Assembly: GCF_005502935.1 (NCBI RefSeq)
Contig: NZ_SCMP01000001.1
Span: 186,001-250,000, forward strand
DNA length: 64,000 nucleotides
Source: Pseudomonas sp. 2FG
GTDB lineage: Bacteria; Pseudomonadota; Gammaproteobacteria; Pseudomonadales; Pseudomonadaceae
Direction: 5' to 3'
The translations under genes were made by a program, and so were the position numbers. This document shows positions 1 through 13,611 of this stretch, piece after piece; the first letter of the stretch is position 1, and each line of letters starts with the position of its first letter. Under the pieces are notes generated by a model that worked only from the letters and a program-made list of their open reading frames with translations, did not search any database and was not told the origin of the DNA.

Positions 1-206
1 CCGGCGGCGAAAAGCGGGAATATCTCGATGCTGTTCTGATGCGCGGCCAGGGCCCGCGCGCCGAAGCCACTCAGTCGCGCCTGCTGGGCTCGCGGGTGAC
101 GGTTGTCATAGCCACCGCCCTCTTCCTTCATCGCCTTGGCGACCGGGATCTTGGCCACAAAGATCAGCACGGCACTGATAAACACACACCAAAACGGCAG
201 ACTCAT
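1..206 (-). CDS. MAPEG family membrane protein, C-terminus beyond the window
   Basis: Reading leftward from an ATG at 206, 68 complete codons are visible before the window edge. The N-terminus has a hydrophobic first helix (residues about 4-20), a charged loop containing NRHPRAQQ, then AHQNSIEIFPLFAAG. An N-x-P-R loop followed by A-x-x-N-x-x-E-x-x-P-x-F is typical of bacterial MAPEG (microsomal glutathione transferase/eicosanoid-like) integral membrane proteins. The enzymatic role in bacteria is unclear. The start codon overlaps the stop of the DUF599 gene (ATGA), so the two are probably translationally coupled. The absence of the rest of the gene is only the window boundary. Confidence 0.8.
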   Translation of the reverse strand, partial: MSLPFWCVFISAVLIFVAKIPVAKAMKEEGGGYDNRHPRAQQARLSGFGARALAAHQNSIEIFPLFAA

Positions 207-937
207 TCGTTCCTCTCCTTGGCCGGTTCAACTACCGGGGTTGGAGTGTAAACCATCACTTCCAACACATCGGAATGAAACTCGCGGCGGTACAACACCA
301 GCACCACACCAGTGGTGACCAACATGAAGAACCAGGGATTGATGAACCAGGCCAGGGTCGCCATGCCGAAATAATAGGCACGCAGGCCAAGGTTGAACTG
401 GTTGGCGGCCATCGAGATCACCCGCGCAGCCCGCTCGGCGAACGCCTTGCGCTCCGGCTCGGTCACGTGCCGCTCGCCTATCATTGGCGCAGAGCCGATC
501 AGCACCGCGGCAAAGTTGTACTGGCGCATGCACCAACTGAAGGTGAAGAACGCGTAGACGAACACCAGCGCCAGACAGAGCAGCTTGATCTCCGAGACCC
601 CACGGCTGACCGGCTCGACCAGGGGCAGATCCGCCAACAGCGACACCGCACGATCGGATGAGCCCAGCACGGTGAGAATACCGGCCAGGATAATCAGGGT
701 GCTGGAGGCGAAGAACGAGGCGTTGCGCTCGAGGTTACCGATCACACTGGCGTCGGCGATGCGATTGTCGCGCAGCAACAAGCGGCGCATCCAGTCTTCC
801 CGATAAAGGTGCAGCACGCTGGCCAGACACGGGGTATCGCGGCCCTTCCAAATGGCGTAACGCGTGTAACCACCCCAGCAGATGACGAACCAGAGGACGG
901 CAAGCACATGCGCTAGAGAACTCTCGGTGATGAACAT
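203..937 (-). CDS. DUF599 family membrane protein
   Basis: This 244-residue protein has an N-terminal hydrophobic segment (about 8-25), a W-G-G-Y-x-R-Y motif after it, and further hydrophobic segments near 75-95, 115-135 and 190-225, which fits a small multi-pass inner membrane protein. The pattern matches the DUF599 family, whose function is unknown. It lies downstream of brnQ on the same strand, separated by an 87-base gap with a strong hairpin, and is followed by an overlapping MAPEG gene. The pair probably forms a small membrane-protein operon. I infer no function. Confidence 0.8.
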   Translation of the reverse strand: MFITESSLAHVLAVLWFVICWGGYTRYAIWKGRDTPCLASVLHLYREDWMRRLLLRDNRIADASVIGNLERNASFFASSTLIILAGILTVLGSSDRAVSLLADLPLVEPVSRGVSEIKLLCLALVFVYAFFTFSWCMRQYNFAAVLIGSAPMIGERHVTEPERKAFAERAARVISMAANQFNLGLRAYYFGMATLAWFINPWFFMLVTTGVVLVLYRREFHSDVLEVMVYTPTPVVEPAKERNE

Positions 938-988
938 GCAAACTCCTTGTGAATCCGCCGCGATTATAGCCAGCCGAAGCTTTCGCCA

Positions 989-1010
989 GGCCGCCCGAAG
1001 GCGGCCTTTT
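989..1010 (-). terminator. Hairpin after brnQ
   Basis: GGCCGCC (989-995), a 4-base CGAA loop and GGCGGCC (1000-1006) form a perfect 7-bp stem just past the brnQ stop. The T-run (1007-1010) lies on the + strand side, so the U-tract is poor for the minus transcript. It is probably the brnQ terminator or an attenuator before the DUF599 gene. Confidence 0.5.
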
Positions 1011-1024
1011 CACCAACACCAGGC

Positions 1025-2338
1025 TTAAACCAGCACCTCGCCGCGCCCGCCCAGCAAACGATCGAGCAACGTGGCCACGGCTAAGGTGAACAGCGCCGGT
1101 ACCAACCAGGCCAAACCTTGCTCGGCGAGCGGCAAATGCGCCAACCACGCGGGCAGCCACTGATCCAAACCGGCGGCCTTGACGCCATCGACGATGCCTA
1201 ACAGCAACGCGACCACCATCACCGGGGCGATGACACGACTCGAGGCGTGCCAAAACTCGCGACAGAAACTCAACGCCACCAAGACGATGCACGGCGGATA
1301 GATCGCCGTCAGCACGGGCACCGAAACCTGGATCAACAGGGTCAAGCCCAGATTCGATACCAGCAGCGAGAAACCCGCCAATAAAATCACCAGGGTGCGG
1401 TAGGACAGCGGCAACACCCCGCTGAAGTACTCGGCACAAGCACAGGTCAGACCGACCGCCGTCACCAAACATGCCAGCGAGATCAGCGCGGCCAGGAACA
1501 CACTGCCCAACGAACCGAAGGTGTGTTGCACATAGGCGTGCAGCACCGCCGCACCGTTACTGGCGCCAGCCGCGATGGCATGACTGCCGGCACCGAGGCG
1601 GAACAAACTGATATACACCAACGCCAGACCCAACCCGGCAATCAGCCCGGCGATCACCGCGTAACGGGTAATCAGCCGCGGCGACTCCACCCCACGGGAG
1701 CGAATCGCATTGACGATGACGATGCCAAACACCAGCGCCCCCAGGGTATCCATGGTCAGATAACCATTGATAAAGCCTTGGGAGAACGGCGCCGCCACAT
1801 AGGCCGGCTCAGGCGTACCTATGCTGCCCGCCGGTAGGGCAAAGGCCGCGATACCTAGCATGGCCAAGGCCATGATCTTCAGCGGCGCGAGGAAGCACCC
1901 TACCGTATCCAGCAGCCGCCCAGGGTAAAGCGCGACCCAGAACACGATGAGGAAATACACCAGGCTGTAAGCGAACAGCGCCAGCGGACTGTTGCCGGTC
2001 AGAGGCGCCAAACCGATTTCGAAGGACACCGTCGCGGTGCGCGGTGTCGCGAACAGCGGCCCGACCGCGAGATAACAGACCGCGGCCAGTATGCCACTGG
2101 CCAGCCGGCCAATCGGACTGCTGAGTTCATCCATGGCCCCACCGACCTTGGCCAGCGCCACAATGGTGATAACGGGCAGACCGACTGCGGTGACCAGAAA
2201 GCCCAATGCCGCCATCCACAGGTGCGGACCGGACTGCAAACCAACGATGGGCGGGAAGATGATGTTGCCGGCCCCGACAAACAGGGCAAACGTCATAAAA
2301 CCAAGTGCCAGAATGTCCTGGCCTTTCAACACTTTCAT
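1025..2338 (-). CDS. brnQ: Branched-chain amino acid transport system II carrier protein
   Basis: A 437-residue, highly hydrophobic protein that belongs to the LIVCS/BrnQ family of sodium-coupled leucine/isoleucine/valine symporters. The N-terminus [20 protein letters not shown] leads into [11 protein letters not shown], the diagnostic start of BrnQ/BraB. About 12 membrane spans are evident along the length, as expected for this family. I chose the ATG at 2338 rather than the in-frame codon 15 bases upstream because family members begin at MKVLKG. It stands alone between the sucD end and the DUF599 gene. In PAO1 the equivalent position holds braB (from memory). Confidence 0.93.
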   Translation of the reverse strand: MKVLKGQDILALGFMTFALFVGAGNIIFPPIVGLQSGPHLWMAALGFLVTAVGLPVITIVALAKVGGAMDELSSPIGRLASGILAAVCYLAVGPLFATPRTATVSFEIGLAPLTGNSPLALFAYSLVYFLIVFWVALYPGRLLDTVGCFLAPLKIMALAMLGIAAFALPAGSIGTPEPAYVAAPFSQGFINGYLTMDTLGALVFGIVIVNAIRSRGVESPRLITRYAVIAGLIAGLGLALVYISLFRLGAGSHAIAAGASNGAAVLHAYVQHTFGSLGSVFLAALISLACLVTAVGLTCACAEYFSGVLPLSYRTLVILLAGFSLLVSNLGLTLLIQVSVPVLTAIYPPCIVLVALSFCREFWHASSRVIAPVMVVALLLGIVDGVKAAGLDQWLPAWLAHLPLAEQGLAWLVPALFTLAVATLLDRLLGGRGEVLV

Positions 2339-2582
2339 TGAGGGAAGTACCACATTGCTAAATCTGAATTTGCACAGGGTTTCCCTGCGAGGGCGAGGGA
2401 AACGTGGCCTGTCCGGATAGGACAGAGCCCCTAAGCGCCGTACCCCTTATGGGGCCGAACACGAAAATATAGTTGCCAGCCTAACTAACTCATCTTCACC
2501 AAGCACTGACGCCGGTCGGACTGTCCGTCGCACGGAACGTGCTTGTCGCGTCCATGACGGATTCGCGTCCGCATAGAAAGCA

Positions 2583-2612
2583 CAGAGGCCACCCGAAGGC
2601 AGCCTCTGTTTT
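2583..2612 (-). terminator. Hairpin at the sucD 3' end
   Basis: CAGAGGC (2583-2589) pairs with GCCTCTG (2602-2608) 25-50 bases beyond the sucD stop, as expected for the end of the long sdh-suc transcript. The four-T run (2609-2612) is on the + strand, and the minus-strand downstream side is only modestly T-rich (TGCTTTC). It may therefore act as a bidirectional or weak terminator. The rest of the 2354-2632 gap shows no convincing gene. Confidence 0.5.
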
Positions 2613-2632
2613 ACTCGCCAGTCAGCCGAAGC

Positions 2633-3514
2633 TTACTTAACGTTCCAGCCAGTCAGTTCGGCCAAGGCCTTACCGATGTCAGCCAGCGAACGCACGGTTT
2701 TTACACCCGCGTCCTGCAGCGCTGCGAATTTCTCGTCAGCGGTGCCTTTACCACCAGAGATGATGGCGCCAGCGTGGCCCATGCGCTTGCCCGGAGGAGC
2801 AGTCACACCGGCGATGTAGGACACCACCGGCTTGGTCACGTGGGCTTTGATGTAAGCCGCGGCTTCTTCCTCGGCGGAACCACCGATCTCACCGATCATC
2901 ACGATCGCTTCGGTCTTCGGGTCTTCCTGGAACAGCTTGAGGATGTCGATGAAGTTGGAGCCCGGAATCGGGTCACCACCGATGCCCACGCAAGTGGACT
3001 GGCCGAAGCCGGCGTCAGTGGTCTGCTTCACGGCTTCGTAAGTCAGGGTGCCGGAACGCGAGACGATGCCGACTTTGCCTGGCAGGTGAATGTGACCAGG
3101 CATGATGCCAATCTTGCATTCGCCGGGAGTGATCACGCCTGGGCAGTTCGGCCCGATCAGGACTACGCCCAGCTCGTCGCACTTGACCTTGGCTTCCAGC
3201 ATATCGATGGTCGCGATGCCTTCGGTGATGCAGACGATCAGCTTGATACCAGCGAACGCCGCCTCAAGGATGGAGTCCTTGCAGAACGGCGCCGGAACGT
3301 AGATCACGCTGGCAGTCGCGCCAGTTTGCTCTACCGCTTCCTTGACGGTGTTGAACACCGGCAGACCCAGGTGAGTGGTGCCGCCTTTGCCCGGAGTCAC
3401 GCCGCCAACCATCTTGGTGCCGTAGGCGATGGCCTGTTCGGAGTGGAAAGTACCTTGCGAGCCGGTGAAGCCCTGGCAGATTACTTTGGTGTCTTTATTG
3501 ATCAGGACGCTCAT
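2633..3514 (-). CDS. sucD: Succinate-CoA ligase (ADP-forming) alpha subunit
   Basis: A 293-residue alpha subunit of succinyl-CoA synthetase, which converts succinyl-CoA, ADP and Pi to succinate, CoA and ATP. The N-terminal CoA-binding domain starts with [20 protein letters not shown]. The phosphohistidine motif [17 protein letters not shown] lies near residues 248-264. The length is typical. The start overlaps the sucC stop by one base (TAATG), so subunits are probably made in equal amounts by translational coupling. It is the last gene of the sdh-suc block. Confidence 0.98.
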   Translation of the reverse strand: MSVLINKDTKVICQGFTGSQGTFHSEQAIAYGTKMVGGVTPGKGGTTHLGLPVFNTVKEAVEQTGATASVIYVPAPFCKDSILEAAFAGIKLIVCITEGIATIDMLEAKVKCDELGVVLIGPNCPGVITPGECKIGIMPGHIHLPGKVGIVSRSGTLTYEAVKQTTDAGFGQSTCVGIGGDPIPGSNFIDILKLFQEDPKTEAIVMIGEIGGSAEEEAAAYIKAHVTKPVVSYIAGVTAPPGKRMGHAGAIISGGKGTADEKFAALQDAGVKTVRSLADIGKALAELTGWNVK

Positions 3515-4680
3515 TACTTGCCCTCCGCAGCTTTAACGACTTGCTGAGCAGCGTCGGTCAGGCTGGTTGCCGCGATGATGTTCAAGCCACTTTCAGCCAG
3601 TACTTTGGCGCCCAGTTCGGCGTTGTTGCCTTCGAGGCGAACCACGACCGGAATCTTCACGCCGACTTCCTTCACTGCACCGATGATGCCTTCGGCAATC
3701 ATGTCGCAACGAACGATGCCGCCGAAGATGTTCACCAGAACGGCCGCTACGTTGGTATCGGAGAGGATGATCTTGAACGCTTCGGTTACGCGCTCTTTGG
3801 TCGCACCGCCGCCAACGTCGAGGAAGTTGGCCGGCTTGCCGCCGTGCAGATTGACGATGTCCATGGTGCCCATGGCCAGGCCAGCACCGTTGACCATGCA
3901 ACCGATGTTGCCTTCCAGCGCTACGTAGTTCAGTTCGAACTTGGCTGCGTGAGCTTCGCGCGGGTCGTCTTGCGACGGGTCGTGCATGGCGCGCAGTTTT
4001 GGCTGGCGATACATCGCGTTGCTGTCGATGTTGATCTTGGCGTCCAGGCAATGCAGGTTGCCGTCAGCCTTGATTACCAGCGGGTTCACTTCCAGCAGTG
4101 CCAGGTCGTAGTCCTGGAACAGCTTGGCCAGACCCACGAAAATGTGGGTGAACTGCTTGACTTGGTCGCCTTGCAGACCCAGTTGGAACGCCAGTTCGCG
4201 GCCTTGGAACGGCTGAGCGCCAACCAGCGGATCGATAGTGGCTTTGAGAATTTTCTCAGGGGTATCGTGAGCGATTTTCTCGATGTCCACACCACCTTCG
4301 GTGGAGGCCATGAACACGATGCGACGGCTCGAGCGGTCGACTACCGCGCCCAGATACAGTTCTTTGGCGATATCGGTGCAGGACTCAACCAGGATCTGGT
4401 TGACCGGCTGACCATTGGCATCAGTCTGGTAGGTCACCAGACGCTTGCCCAGCCACTGCTGAGCAAAAGCCTTGGCGTCTTCTTTGCTGCGAACCAGCTT
4501 CACACCACCGGCCTTACCGCGACCACCCGCGTGGACCTGGGCTTTAACCACCCATTCAGTACCACCGATCTTGTCGCAGGCTTCTGCAGCCGCTTCCGGG
4601 GTGTTTACTGCAAAGCCTTTGGATACGGGCAGGCCGTACTCAGCGAACAGTTGCTTACCCTGATACTCGTGAAGATTCAT
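3514..4680 (-). CDS. sucC: Succinate-CoA ligase (ADP-forming) beta subunit
   Basis: A 388-residue ATP-grasp beta subunit of succinyl-CoA synthetase. The N-terminus [19 protein letters not shown] is the family signature. The segment [16 protein letters not shown] is the nucleotide-binding loop, and [16 protein letters not shown] and [16 protein letters not shown] are the C-terminal ligase domain. It couples to sucD through a one-base overlap. A 157-base gap separates it from lpdG upstream, with no gene seen in it. Confidence 0.98.
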   Translation of the reverse strand: MNLHEYQGKQLFAEYGLPVSKGFAVNTPEAAAEACDKIGGTEWVVKAQVHAGGRGKAGGVKLVRSKEDAKAFAQQWLGKRLVTYQTDANGQPVNQILVESCTDIAKELYLGAVVDRSSRRIVFMASTEGGVDIEKIAHDTPEKILKATIDPLVGAQPFQGRELAFQLGLQGDQVKQFTHIFVGLAKLFQDYDLALLEVNPLVIKADGNLHCLDAKINIDSNAMYRQPKLRAMHDPSQDDPREAHAAKFELNYVALEGNIGCMVNGAGLAMGTMDIVNLHGGKPANFLDVGGGATKERVTEAFKIILSDTNVAAVLVNIFGGIVRCDMIAEGIIGAVKEVGVKIPVVVRLEGNNAELGAKVLAESGLNIIAATSLTDAAQQVVKAAEGK

Positions 4681-4837
4681 GCTTATCTACCGTCTTCGTT
4701 AGGTATTGCGCATCGGCGCTGCGTATTAGGTGCCGCGCCACCTGTGGCTGCCCCTCAGGGAACAGCCCGCCGGGCGTTCCGCGGTGAATCTTCCGAAGAA
4801 GACTCACGACGGGCAGCTCGGCGTGGTTCTTGTTGTC

Positions 4838-6277
<1,440 letters not shown>

Positions 6278-6339
6278 TCATTCCTTCTCGGATGAAACCG
6301 GACGGCCCCGCGTGGGGACCGCCGTGATCAGACAACGGA

Positions 6340-7569
<1,230 letters not shown>

Positions 7570-7653
7570 TATGTACGGGTCCTTAAATTCGGTTTCTTCT
7601 ACGAGGCGGCTGCACCGCTACTGCGCGTTGCAGCCGCCTCTTATATGAAGGCG

Positions 7654-10485
7654 TTAAACAGTAAAGGCGTCCTGCAGCAGTTTTTCCTGCTGCTCGGCGT
7701 GCATCGATGCGTAACCACAGGCCGGAGCAGCGGAGCCTTCGCGGCCGGCGTACTCGAGGAACAGGCCTTTCTTATGCGCCGTGGTGACACGCCGCATGTG
7801 GTGCTGGCTGCAATACCAGGCGCCCTGGTTCATCGGTTCTTCCTGACACCAGACGATGTGCTTGAGATTCTTGTACGGCGCCAGAACCTCGGTCAGATCC
7901 TCTTCAGGGAACGGATACAGCTGCTCGAGACGCACGATGGCGATATCTTCGCGGCCTTCGGCACGGCGTTTTTCCAGCAAGTCGTAGTAGACCTTGCCGC
8001 TGCACAGCACCAACCGGGTCACTTTCTTCGGATCGATTGCATCGGTCTCGGGGATCACGGTTTGGAACGAGCCTTCAGCCAGATCTTCCAAGGTCGAGAT
8101 GGCCAATTTGTGGCGCAGCAAGGACTTCGGAGTCAATGCGACCAACGGCTTACGCAGCGGGCGGATCACCTGGCGACGGAGCATGTGGTAAACCTGCGCC
8201 GGGGTAGTCGGTACGCACACCTGGATGTTGTGCTCGGCGCACAGTTGCAGGTAACGCTCCAGACGCGCCGAGGAGTGCTCAGGCCCCTGCCCTTCATAAC
8301 CGTGCGGCAGCAGCATGGTCAGACCGCAGAGACGGCCCCACTTGTGCTCGCCACTGGTGATGAACTGGTCGACGACCACCTGGGCGCCGTTGGCGAAGTC
8401 ACCGAACTGAGCCTCCCAAATCACCAGCGCATCCGGCTTGGTGGTGGAGTAGCCGTACTCAAACGCCAGCACCGCTTCTTCCGACAACAGCGAATCGTAC
8501 AGATCGAAACGCGGCTGCCCCTCGTACAGATGCTGTAACGGCAGGTAGGTGCCGGCATCCTTCTGGTTGTGCAACACCGCATGGCGGTGCGAGAAGGTAC
8601 CGCGACCCACGTCCTGGCCGGTGATACGCACCGGATGGCCTTCGAACAACAGGGTGGCGTAGGCCATGGTTTCGGCGAAACCCCAGTTGATCGGCAGCGC
8701 ACCAGCAGTCATCTTCTGGCGGTCTTCGAGGATCTTGGAAACCTGCCGCTGAACCACGAAGCCGTCCGGAGTTTCCAGCAGCTTGCCAGCCAGTTCCTGC
8801 AGGGTCTTCAGCTCGAAACGGGTGTCGTGACGAGCGGTCCAGGCGTGACCCAAGTAGGGACGCCAATCGACGAACAGCTCTTTGTTCGGCTCTTTGACCA
8901 GACTTTTCACCACATGCTGGCCGTTATCCAGCGCATTGCGATAGTCGTCGATCTTCGCCTGCACCCGCGCAGTATCGAGGCTACTGGACTGGGTCAGAGC
9001 ATCGGCATACAACTCACGGGTGGTGCGCTGCTTGGCGATCTGCTGGTACATCAGCGGCTGGGTGCCATTCGGCTCGTCGGCCTCGTTGTGACCGCGACGG
9101 CGGTAGCAAACCAGATCGATCACCACGTCGCGCTTGTACTGCATGCGGTAGTCGATAGCCAACTGGGTGACGAACAGCACAGCTTCCGGGTCATCGCCGT
9201 TCACATGCAGGATCGGCGCCTGGATCATCTTGGCAACGTCGGTGCAGTACTCGGTAGAACGCGAGTCTTCCGGGTTGCTGATGGTGAAGCCGACCTGGTT
9301 GTTGATCACGATGTGGATGGTGCCGCCCGTCTTGAAGCCACGGGTTTGTGACATCTGGAAAGTTTCCATGACCACGCCCTGACCGGCGAATGCCGCGTCA
9401 CCGTGCAGGGAAACCGGCAGCACCTTGTCACCGGCGATGTCATTGCGGCGATCCTGACGAGCGCGCACGGACCCCTCGACCACCGGAGAGACGATCTCCA
9501 GGTGCGACGGGTTGAATGCCAGCGCCAGGTGCACTTCGCCACCTGCGGTCATGACGTTGGAGGAGAAACCCTGGTGATACTTGACGTCACCGGAGCTGAG
9601 GCCCTCGACCTTCTTGCCTTCGAACTCGTCGAACAGGTCGCGCGGGTTCTTGCCGAAGGTGTTGACCAGGACGTTCAGACGGCCACGGTGGGCCATGCCG
9701 ATGACGATTTCCTTGGTGCCGTAGGAACCGGAGCGTTGGATGATTTCGTCCAGCAGCGGGATCAGGCTCTCGCCGCCTTCCAGGCCGAAACGCTTGGTGC
9801 CCGGGTATTTGGTGCCCAGGTATTTTTCCAGACCTTCGGCAGCGGTCAGACGCTCAAGCAGATGGCTCTGAACTTCAGCCGACACAGTCGGACGACCACG
9901 CACGCTTTCCAGACGCTGCTGGAACCACTTACGTTGCTCGGAATCGACGATATGGGTAAATTCGGCGCCAATGGTGCGGCAATATGTCTGCTGTAAGGCT
10001 ACGTAGATCTCGCGTAGAGTCGCTTCCTCTTTACCGATGTAAAGCTCACCGGTACGGAAGGTCGTGTCGAGATCGGCATCGGTCAGGCCGTAATGATTGA
10101 TCGCCAAATCAGCGGGTGCCCGACGCTGCCACAGCCCCAGCGGATCGAGCTGAGCAGCCTGGTGGCCACGCATCCGATAAGCCTGGATCAGTCGCAAGAC
10201 TTCGACCTGCTTCTTCTCGTGCTCACTGCTCACGCTACCGGCGGACACCGGTTGAGCACGACGCTGGTTTTTCGCCAACAGTACGAAGTGATCGCGGACC
10301 GTAGAATGGGAAACGTCGTTCGCAACGTTGCCGTCAGCGGGCAGCTTCTGGAAGTAAGTGCGCCACTCTTCTGGCACAGCGTTGGGATCGTGCAGGTAGA
10401 GCTCGTAGAGCTCTTCCACATAGGCAGCGTTACCACCGGATAGGTGGGCACTGTCCCACATGCGCTGCATCACGCTTTCTTGCAT
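7654..10485 (-). CDS. sucA: 2-oxoglutarate dehydrogenase E1 component
   Basis: A 943-residue thiamine-diphosphate enzyme that decarboxylates 2-oxoglutarate and transfers the succinyl group to E2. The N-terminal YVEELYELYLHDPNAVPEEW is the family's E2-contacting segment. Further motifs are GMAHRGRLNVL, HGDAAFAGQGVV, CYRRRGHNEADEP (ThDP/Mg region) and the C-terminal PHGYEGQGPEHSSAR. The length is typical. The 250-base gap from sdhB (10486-10735) holds only a perfect hairpin, TCCGGGC-ACCA-GCCCGGA at 10592-10609, which may adjust the sdh to suc transcript ratio. Confidence 0.98.
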   Translation of the reverse strand: MQESVMQRMWDSAHLSGGNAAYVEELYELYLHDPNAVPEEWRTYFQKLPADGNVANDVSHSTVRDHFVLLAKNQRRAQPVSAGSVSSEHEKKQVEVLRLIQAYRMRGHQAAQLDPLGLWQRRAPADLAINHYGLTDADLDTTFRTGELYIGKEEATLREIYVALQQTYCRTIGAEFTHIVDSEQRKWFQQRLESVRGRPTVSAEVQSHLLERLTAAEGLEKYLGTKYPGTKRFGLEGGESLIPLLDEIIQRSGSYGTKEIVIGMAHRGRLNVLVNTFGKNPRDLFDEFEGKKVEGLSSGDVKYHQGFSSNVMTAGGEVHLALAFNPSHLEIVSPVVEGSVRARQDRRNDIAGDKVLPVSLHGDAAFAGQGVVMETFQMSQTRGFKTGGTIHIVINNQVGFTISNPEDSRSTEYCTDVAKMIQAPILHVNGDDPEAVLFVTQLAIDYRMQYKRDVVIDLVCYRRRGHNEADEPNGTQPLMYQQIAKQRTTRELYADALTQSSSLDTARVQAKIDDYRNALDNGQHVVKSLVKEPNKELFVDWRPYLGHAWTARHDTRFELKTLQELAGKLLETPDGFVVQRQVSKILEDRQKMTAGALPINWGFAETMAYATLLFEGHPVRITGQDVGRGTFSHRHAVLHNQKDAGTYLPLQHLYEGQPRFDLYDSLLSEEAVLAFEYGYSTTKPDALVIWEAQFGDFANGAQVVVDQFITSGEHKWGRLCGLTMLLPHGYEGQGPEHSSARLERYLQLCAEHNIQVCVPTTPAQVYHMLRRQVIRPLRKPLVALTPKSLLRHKLAISTLEDLAEGSFQTVIPETDAIDPKKVTRLVLCSGKVYYDLLEKRRAEGREDIAIVRLEQLYPFPEEDLTEVLAPYKNLKHIVWCQEEPMNQGAWYCSQHHMRRVTTAHKKGLFLEYAGREGSAAPACGYASMHAEQQEKLLQDAFTV

Positions 10486-10735
10486 GCTTGGTCACCCTCG
10501 GTAAGGGGACACCACCGGCGTGGAAACCGCATGGGCTTTAAAAGTCCTAAGGCAGCGACTTCGGTAAAGCCACTTCGGATCCCGCAGATAGTCCGGGCAC
10601 CAGCCCGGATGCCCCTGCTGGTCGTCAAATTTTCCAAATAAGAATCGCGGCTTTGTGAGCTGCGACTCGAGCTAAAACTACGGCGCCGAAATCTATTCCA
10701 GCGCCGCAGGTATTACCGGTGTAGCAAAGAACGAA

Positions 10736-11455
10736 TCAGGTACCGCTTTGCAGCAACATGTTGCGCACGTGGCCGATGGCCTTGGTCGGGTTCAGACCCT
10801 TCGGGCAGACGCTCACGCAGTTCATGATGCCGCGGCAGCGGAATACGCTGAACGGATCATCCAGCGCAGCCAAACGCTCTTCGGTCTGGGTGTCACGGCT
10901 GTCAGCCAGGAAGCGATAGGCTTGCAGCAGCGCAGCTGGACCGAGGAACTTGTCCGGGTTCCACCAGAAGGACGGGCAGGACGTCGAACAGCAGGCGCAC
11001 AGAATGCACTCGTACAAACCATCCAGCTTCTCACGCTCTTCCGGCGACTGCAGACGCTCGATTGCCGGGGCTGGCGAGTCGTTGAGCAGGAAGGGTTTCA
11101 CCTTCTCGTACTGCTTGTAGAAGATGCTCATATCGACCACCAAGTCACGAATGACCGGCAGGCCCGGTAATGGACGAACGATCAGCTTGTTGCCTTTCAC
11201 CACCGCCGACAGCGGAGTAACGCAGGCCAGACCGTTCTTGCCATTGATATTCATGCCATCGGAACCACAGACGCCCTCACGGCAGGAACGACGGTAAGAG
11301 AAACCTTCGTCCTGCTCTTTGATCAGCGCCAGTACGTCGAGGACCATGATGTCTTTACCATCGGTATTGACCTGGAACTCCTGCATGAACGGAGCAGCAT
11401 CTTGATCCGGGTTGTAGCGATAAACGCTTACTTGCAACAGATTGGCTTGCGACAT
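10736..11455 (-). CDS. sdhB: Succinate dehydrogenase iron-sulfur subunit
   Basis: A 239-residue iron-sulfur protein of complex II carrying electrons from SdhA to the quinone site. The plant-type [2Fe-2S] cysteines are in SCREGVCGSDGMNINGKNGL and the following Ala-Cys. The [4Fe-4S] motif is ECILCACCSTSCPSFWW, and the [3Fe-4S] cysteines are in FRCRGIMNCVSVCPKGLNP. I prefer the ATG at 11455 (MSQANLLQV) over an in-frame codon nine bases upstream, since it matches Pseudomonas family starts. It follows sdhA by 11 bases. Confidence 0.97.
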   Translation of the reverse strand: MSQANLLQVSVYRYNPDQDAAPFMQEFQVNTDGKDIMVLDVLALIKEQDEGFSYRRSCREGVCGSDGMNINGKNGLACVTPLSAVVKGNKLIVRPLPGLPVIRDLVVDMSIFYKQYEKVKPFLLNDSPAPAIERLQSPEEREKLDGLYECILCACCSTSCPSFWWNPDKFLGPAALLQAYRFLADSRDTQTEERLAALDDPFSVFRCRGIMNCVSVCPKGLNPTKAIGHVRNMLLQSGT

Positions 11456-11466
11456 ATCGGCCACCC

Positions 11467-13239
11467 TTAGTAAGTACGAATCTTGGGTTCAAACGCCGGA
11501 ACGGTCTTCGGCGCGAAGTTGACGGCACGCTTGGCCACGCGCTTCTCTCCTGGGAAGTACAGGGAGTGGCACAGCCAGTTTTCGTCATCGCGATCTTCGA
11601 AGTCTTCACGAGCATGCGCGCCACGGGACTCTTTACGAACCTCGGCAGCAATCGCAGTGGCTTCAGCCACCTCAAGAAGGTTTTGCAGTTCCAGCGCTTC
11701 GATACGCGCGGTGTTGAACGCTTGGCTCTTGTCGGCGATCTTGACAGTGGCGATGCGCTCGCGCAGATCGGCCAACTGCGCGATACCCTTCTGCATGTAT
11801 TCACCCGTACGGAATACACCGAAGTAGTTCTGCATGCAGCTTTGCAACTCTTTACGCAGCGGAGCCACGTCTTCACCAGCCTTGCGCTCGTTCAAGCCGC
11901 TCAAGCGAGCCAGGGCTACGTCGAGATCTGTATCACTAGCGTTACGGTATTCAACGCCTTCTTTCAGGGTTTTTTCCAAGTGGATACCGGCCGCACGGCC
12001 GAACACCACCAGGTCGAGCAACGAGTTGCCACCCAAACGGTTAGCACCGTGGACCGATACGCAAGCCACTTCACCGACGGCGAACAGGCCCGGGATGATG
12101 GTGTCGTTGCCGTTAGCATCCTGAGTGATCGCCTGGCCATGAATGTTGGTGGCTACGCCGCCCATCATGTAGTGGCAGGTCGGAACCACAGGAACCGGAG
12201 CAGTAACCGGATCGACGTGAGCAAAGGTCTTCGACAGCTCGCAGATACCTGGCAGGCGGCTGTGCAGCACTTCCTCACCCAGGTGATCGAGCTTGAGCAT
12301 CACGTGATCGCCATCCGGACCACAACCGTTGCCGGCGATGATCTCTTTAACCATGGAGCGCGCAACTACGTCGCGGCCAGCCAGGTCTTTGGCGTTCGGA
12401 GCATAACGCTCCATGAAACGCTCGCCATGCTTGTTGATCAGATAACCACCCTCACCACGACAACCCTCGGTGACCAGTACACCTGCACCGGCGATGCCAG
12501 TCGGGTGGAACTGCCACATTTCGATGTCCTGCACCGGTACACCGGCACGCAGGGCCATGCCCACGCCATCACCGGTGTTGATCAGGGCATTGGTAGTCGA
12601 CGAATAGATACGCCCTGCACCGCCGGTAGCCAGCACTGTGGCCTTGGAGCGAATGAAGGAGGTTTCGCCGGTTTCAATGCAGATAGCGATGATGCCGACG
12701 ATGACGCCGTCCTGGTTCTTCACCAGATCGACCGCGTACCACTCATTGAGGAATACGGTGTTGGCCTTGAGGTTGGCCTGATACAGGGTATGCAGCAGCG
12801 CGTGACCGGTACGGTCGGCAGCGGCGCAGGTGCGAGCGGCCTGGCCGCCCTTGCCGAAGTCTTTCGACTGACCGCCGAAAGGACGCTGATAAATGCGGCC
12901 TTGTTCGGTACGGGAGAATGGCAAGCCCATGTGTTCCAGCTCGAACACGGCTTCCGGGCCGACAGAGCACATATATTCGATAGCGTCTTGGTCACCGATA
13001 TAGTCGGAACCCTTGACGGTGTCGTACATGTGCCAGCGCCAATCGTCGTTCGGGTCGGCCGAAGCGATAGCGCAGGTGATGCCACCCTGAGCGGATACAG
13101 TGTGGGAACGGGTCGGGAAGACCTTGGTCACTACAGCAGTCTTATGGCCGCCCTGGGCCAGCTGCAGCGCGGCGCGCATGCCGGCACCGCCGCCACCAAC
13201 AATGATGGCGTCGAAGGAAAGCGTACTAATGTTAGCCAT
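11467..13239 (-). CDS. sdhA: Succinate dehydrogenase flavoprotein subunit
   Basis: A 590-residue FAD-binding catalytic subunit oxidising succinate to fumarate. The Rossmann [14 protein letters not shown] lies at about 15-28. The covalent flavin histidine is in [11 protein letters not shown] (near residue 46). [11 protein letters not shown] and [12 protein letters not shown] line the substrate site, and the [16 protein letters not shown] segment is typical. Length and all motifs are standard. The stop-to-start spacing to sdhB and from sdhD (3 bases) indicates one transcript. Confidence 0.98.
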   Translation of the reverse strand: MANISTLSFDAIIVGGGGAGMRAALQLAQGGHKTAVVTKVFPTRSHTVSAQGGITCAIASADPNDDWRWHMYDTVKGSDYIGDQDAIEYMCSVGPEAVFELEHMGLPFSRTEQGRIYQRPFGGQSKDFGKGGQAARTCAAADRTGHALLHTLYQANLKANTVFLNEWYAVDLVKNQDGVIVGIIAICIETGETSFIRSKATVLATGGAGRIYSSTTNALINTGDGVGMALRAGVPVQDIEMWQFHPTGIAGAGVLVTEGCRGEGGYLINKHGERFMERYAPNAKDLAGRDVVARSMVKEIIAGNGCGPDGDHVMLKLDHLGEEVLHSRLPGICELSKTFAHVDPVTAPVPVVPTCHYMMGGVATNIHGQAITQDANGNDTIIPGLFAVGEVACVSVHGANRLGGNSLLDLVVFGRAAGIHLEKTLKEGVEYRNASDTDLDVALARLSGLNERKAGEDVAPLRKELQSCMQNYFGVFRTGEYMQKGIAQLADLRERIATVKIADKSQAFNTARIEALELQNLLEVAEATAIAAEVRKESRGAHAREDFEDRDDENWLCHSLYFPGEKRVAKRAVNFAPKTVPAFEPKIRTY

Positions 13240-13242
13240 GAA

Positions 13243-13611
13243 TCAGATACCCCAAAGAATCTGCACACCCCAGACGAAGAACGCGAACATGGCAATGCCA
13301 CACGCTGCCTGGAACAGAAAACGCACGCCGGTCGCCCACTTGCCCAACGCCATCGGGGTCAGGTAGTCAGTGGAGATTGTCCACATGCCGACCCAGGCGT
13401 GAACGCCAAGGGCAACCAGGGCCAGAAGGCTGAAAATGCGCATCCAGCCCTGCGAGAGCAGACCGTGCCAGACGCTGTAGTCCAGGCCTGGGTGAGCAAC
13501 GAGATATCCAATAAGGAAGAGGAAATAAGCCGCGAGAACAACCGCAGAAACGCGCTGCGCCATCCAATCGTAGAGGCCCGAACGCGAAAAATTCGTGACG
13601 TTGGTTACCAT
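13243..13611 (-). CDS. sdhD: Succinate dehydrogenase membrane anchor subunit
   Basis: A 122-residue, three-helix hydrophobic anchor of complex II that binds haem b and ubiquinone with SdhC. Hydrophobic helices are seen near 18-38, 55-75 and 90-113. The conserved segment HAWVGMWTISTDYL carries the histidine/aspartate/tyrosine group of the quinone-haem region. I chose the ATG at 13611 (MVTNVTNFSRSG) over an upstream GTG. The gene overlaps the end of sdhC by 7 bases, showing translational coupling. Confidence 0.94.
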   Translation of the reverse strand: MVTNVTNFSRSGLYDWMAQRVSAVVLAAYFLFLIGYLVAHPGLDYSVWHGLLSQGWMRIFSLLALVALGVHAWVGMWTISTDYLTPMALGKWATGVRFLFQAACGIAMFAFFVWGVQILWGI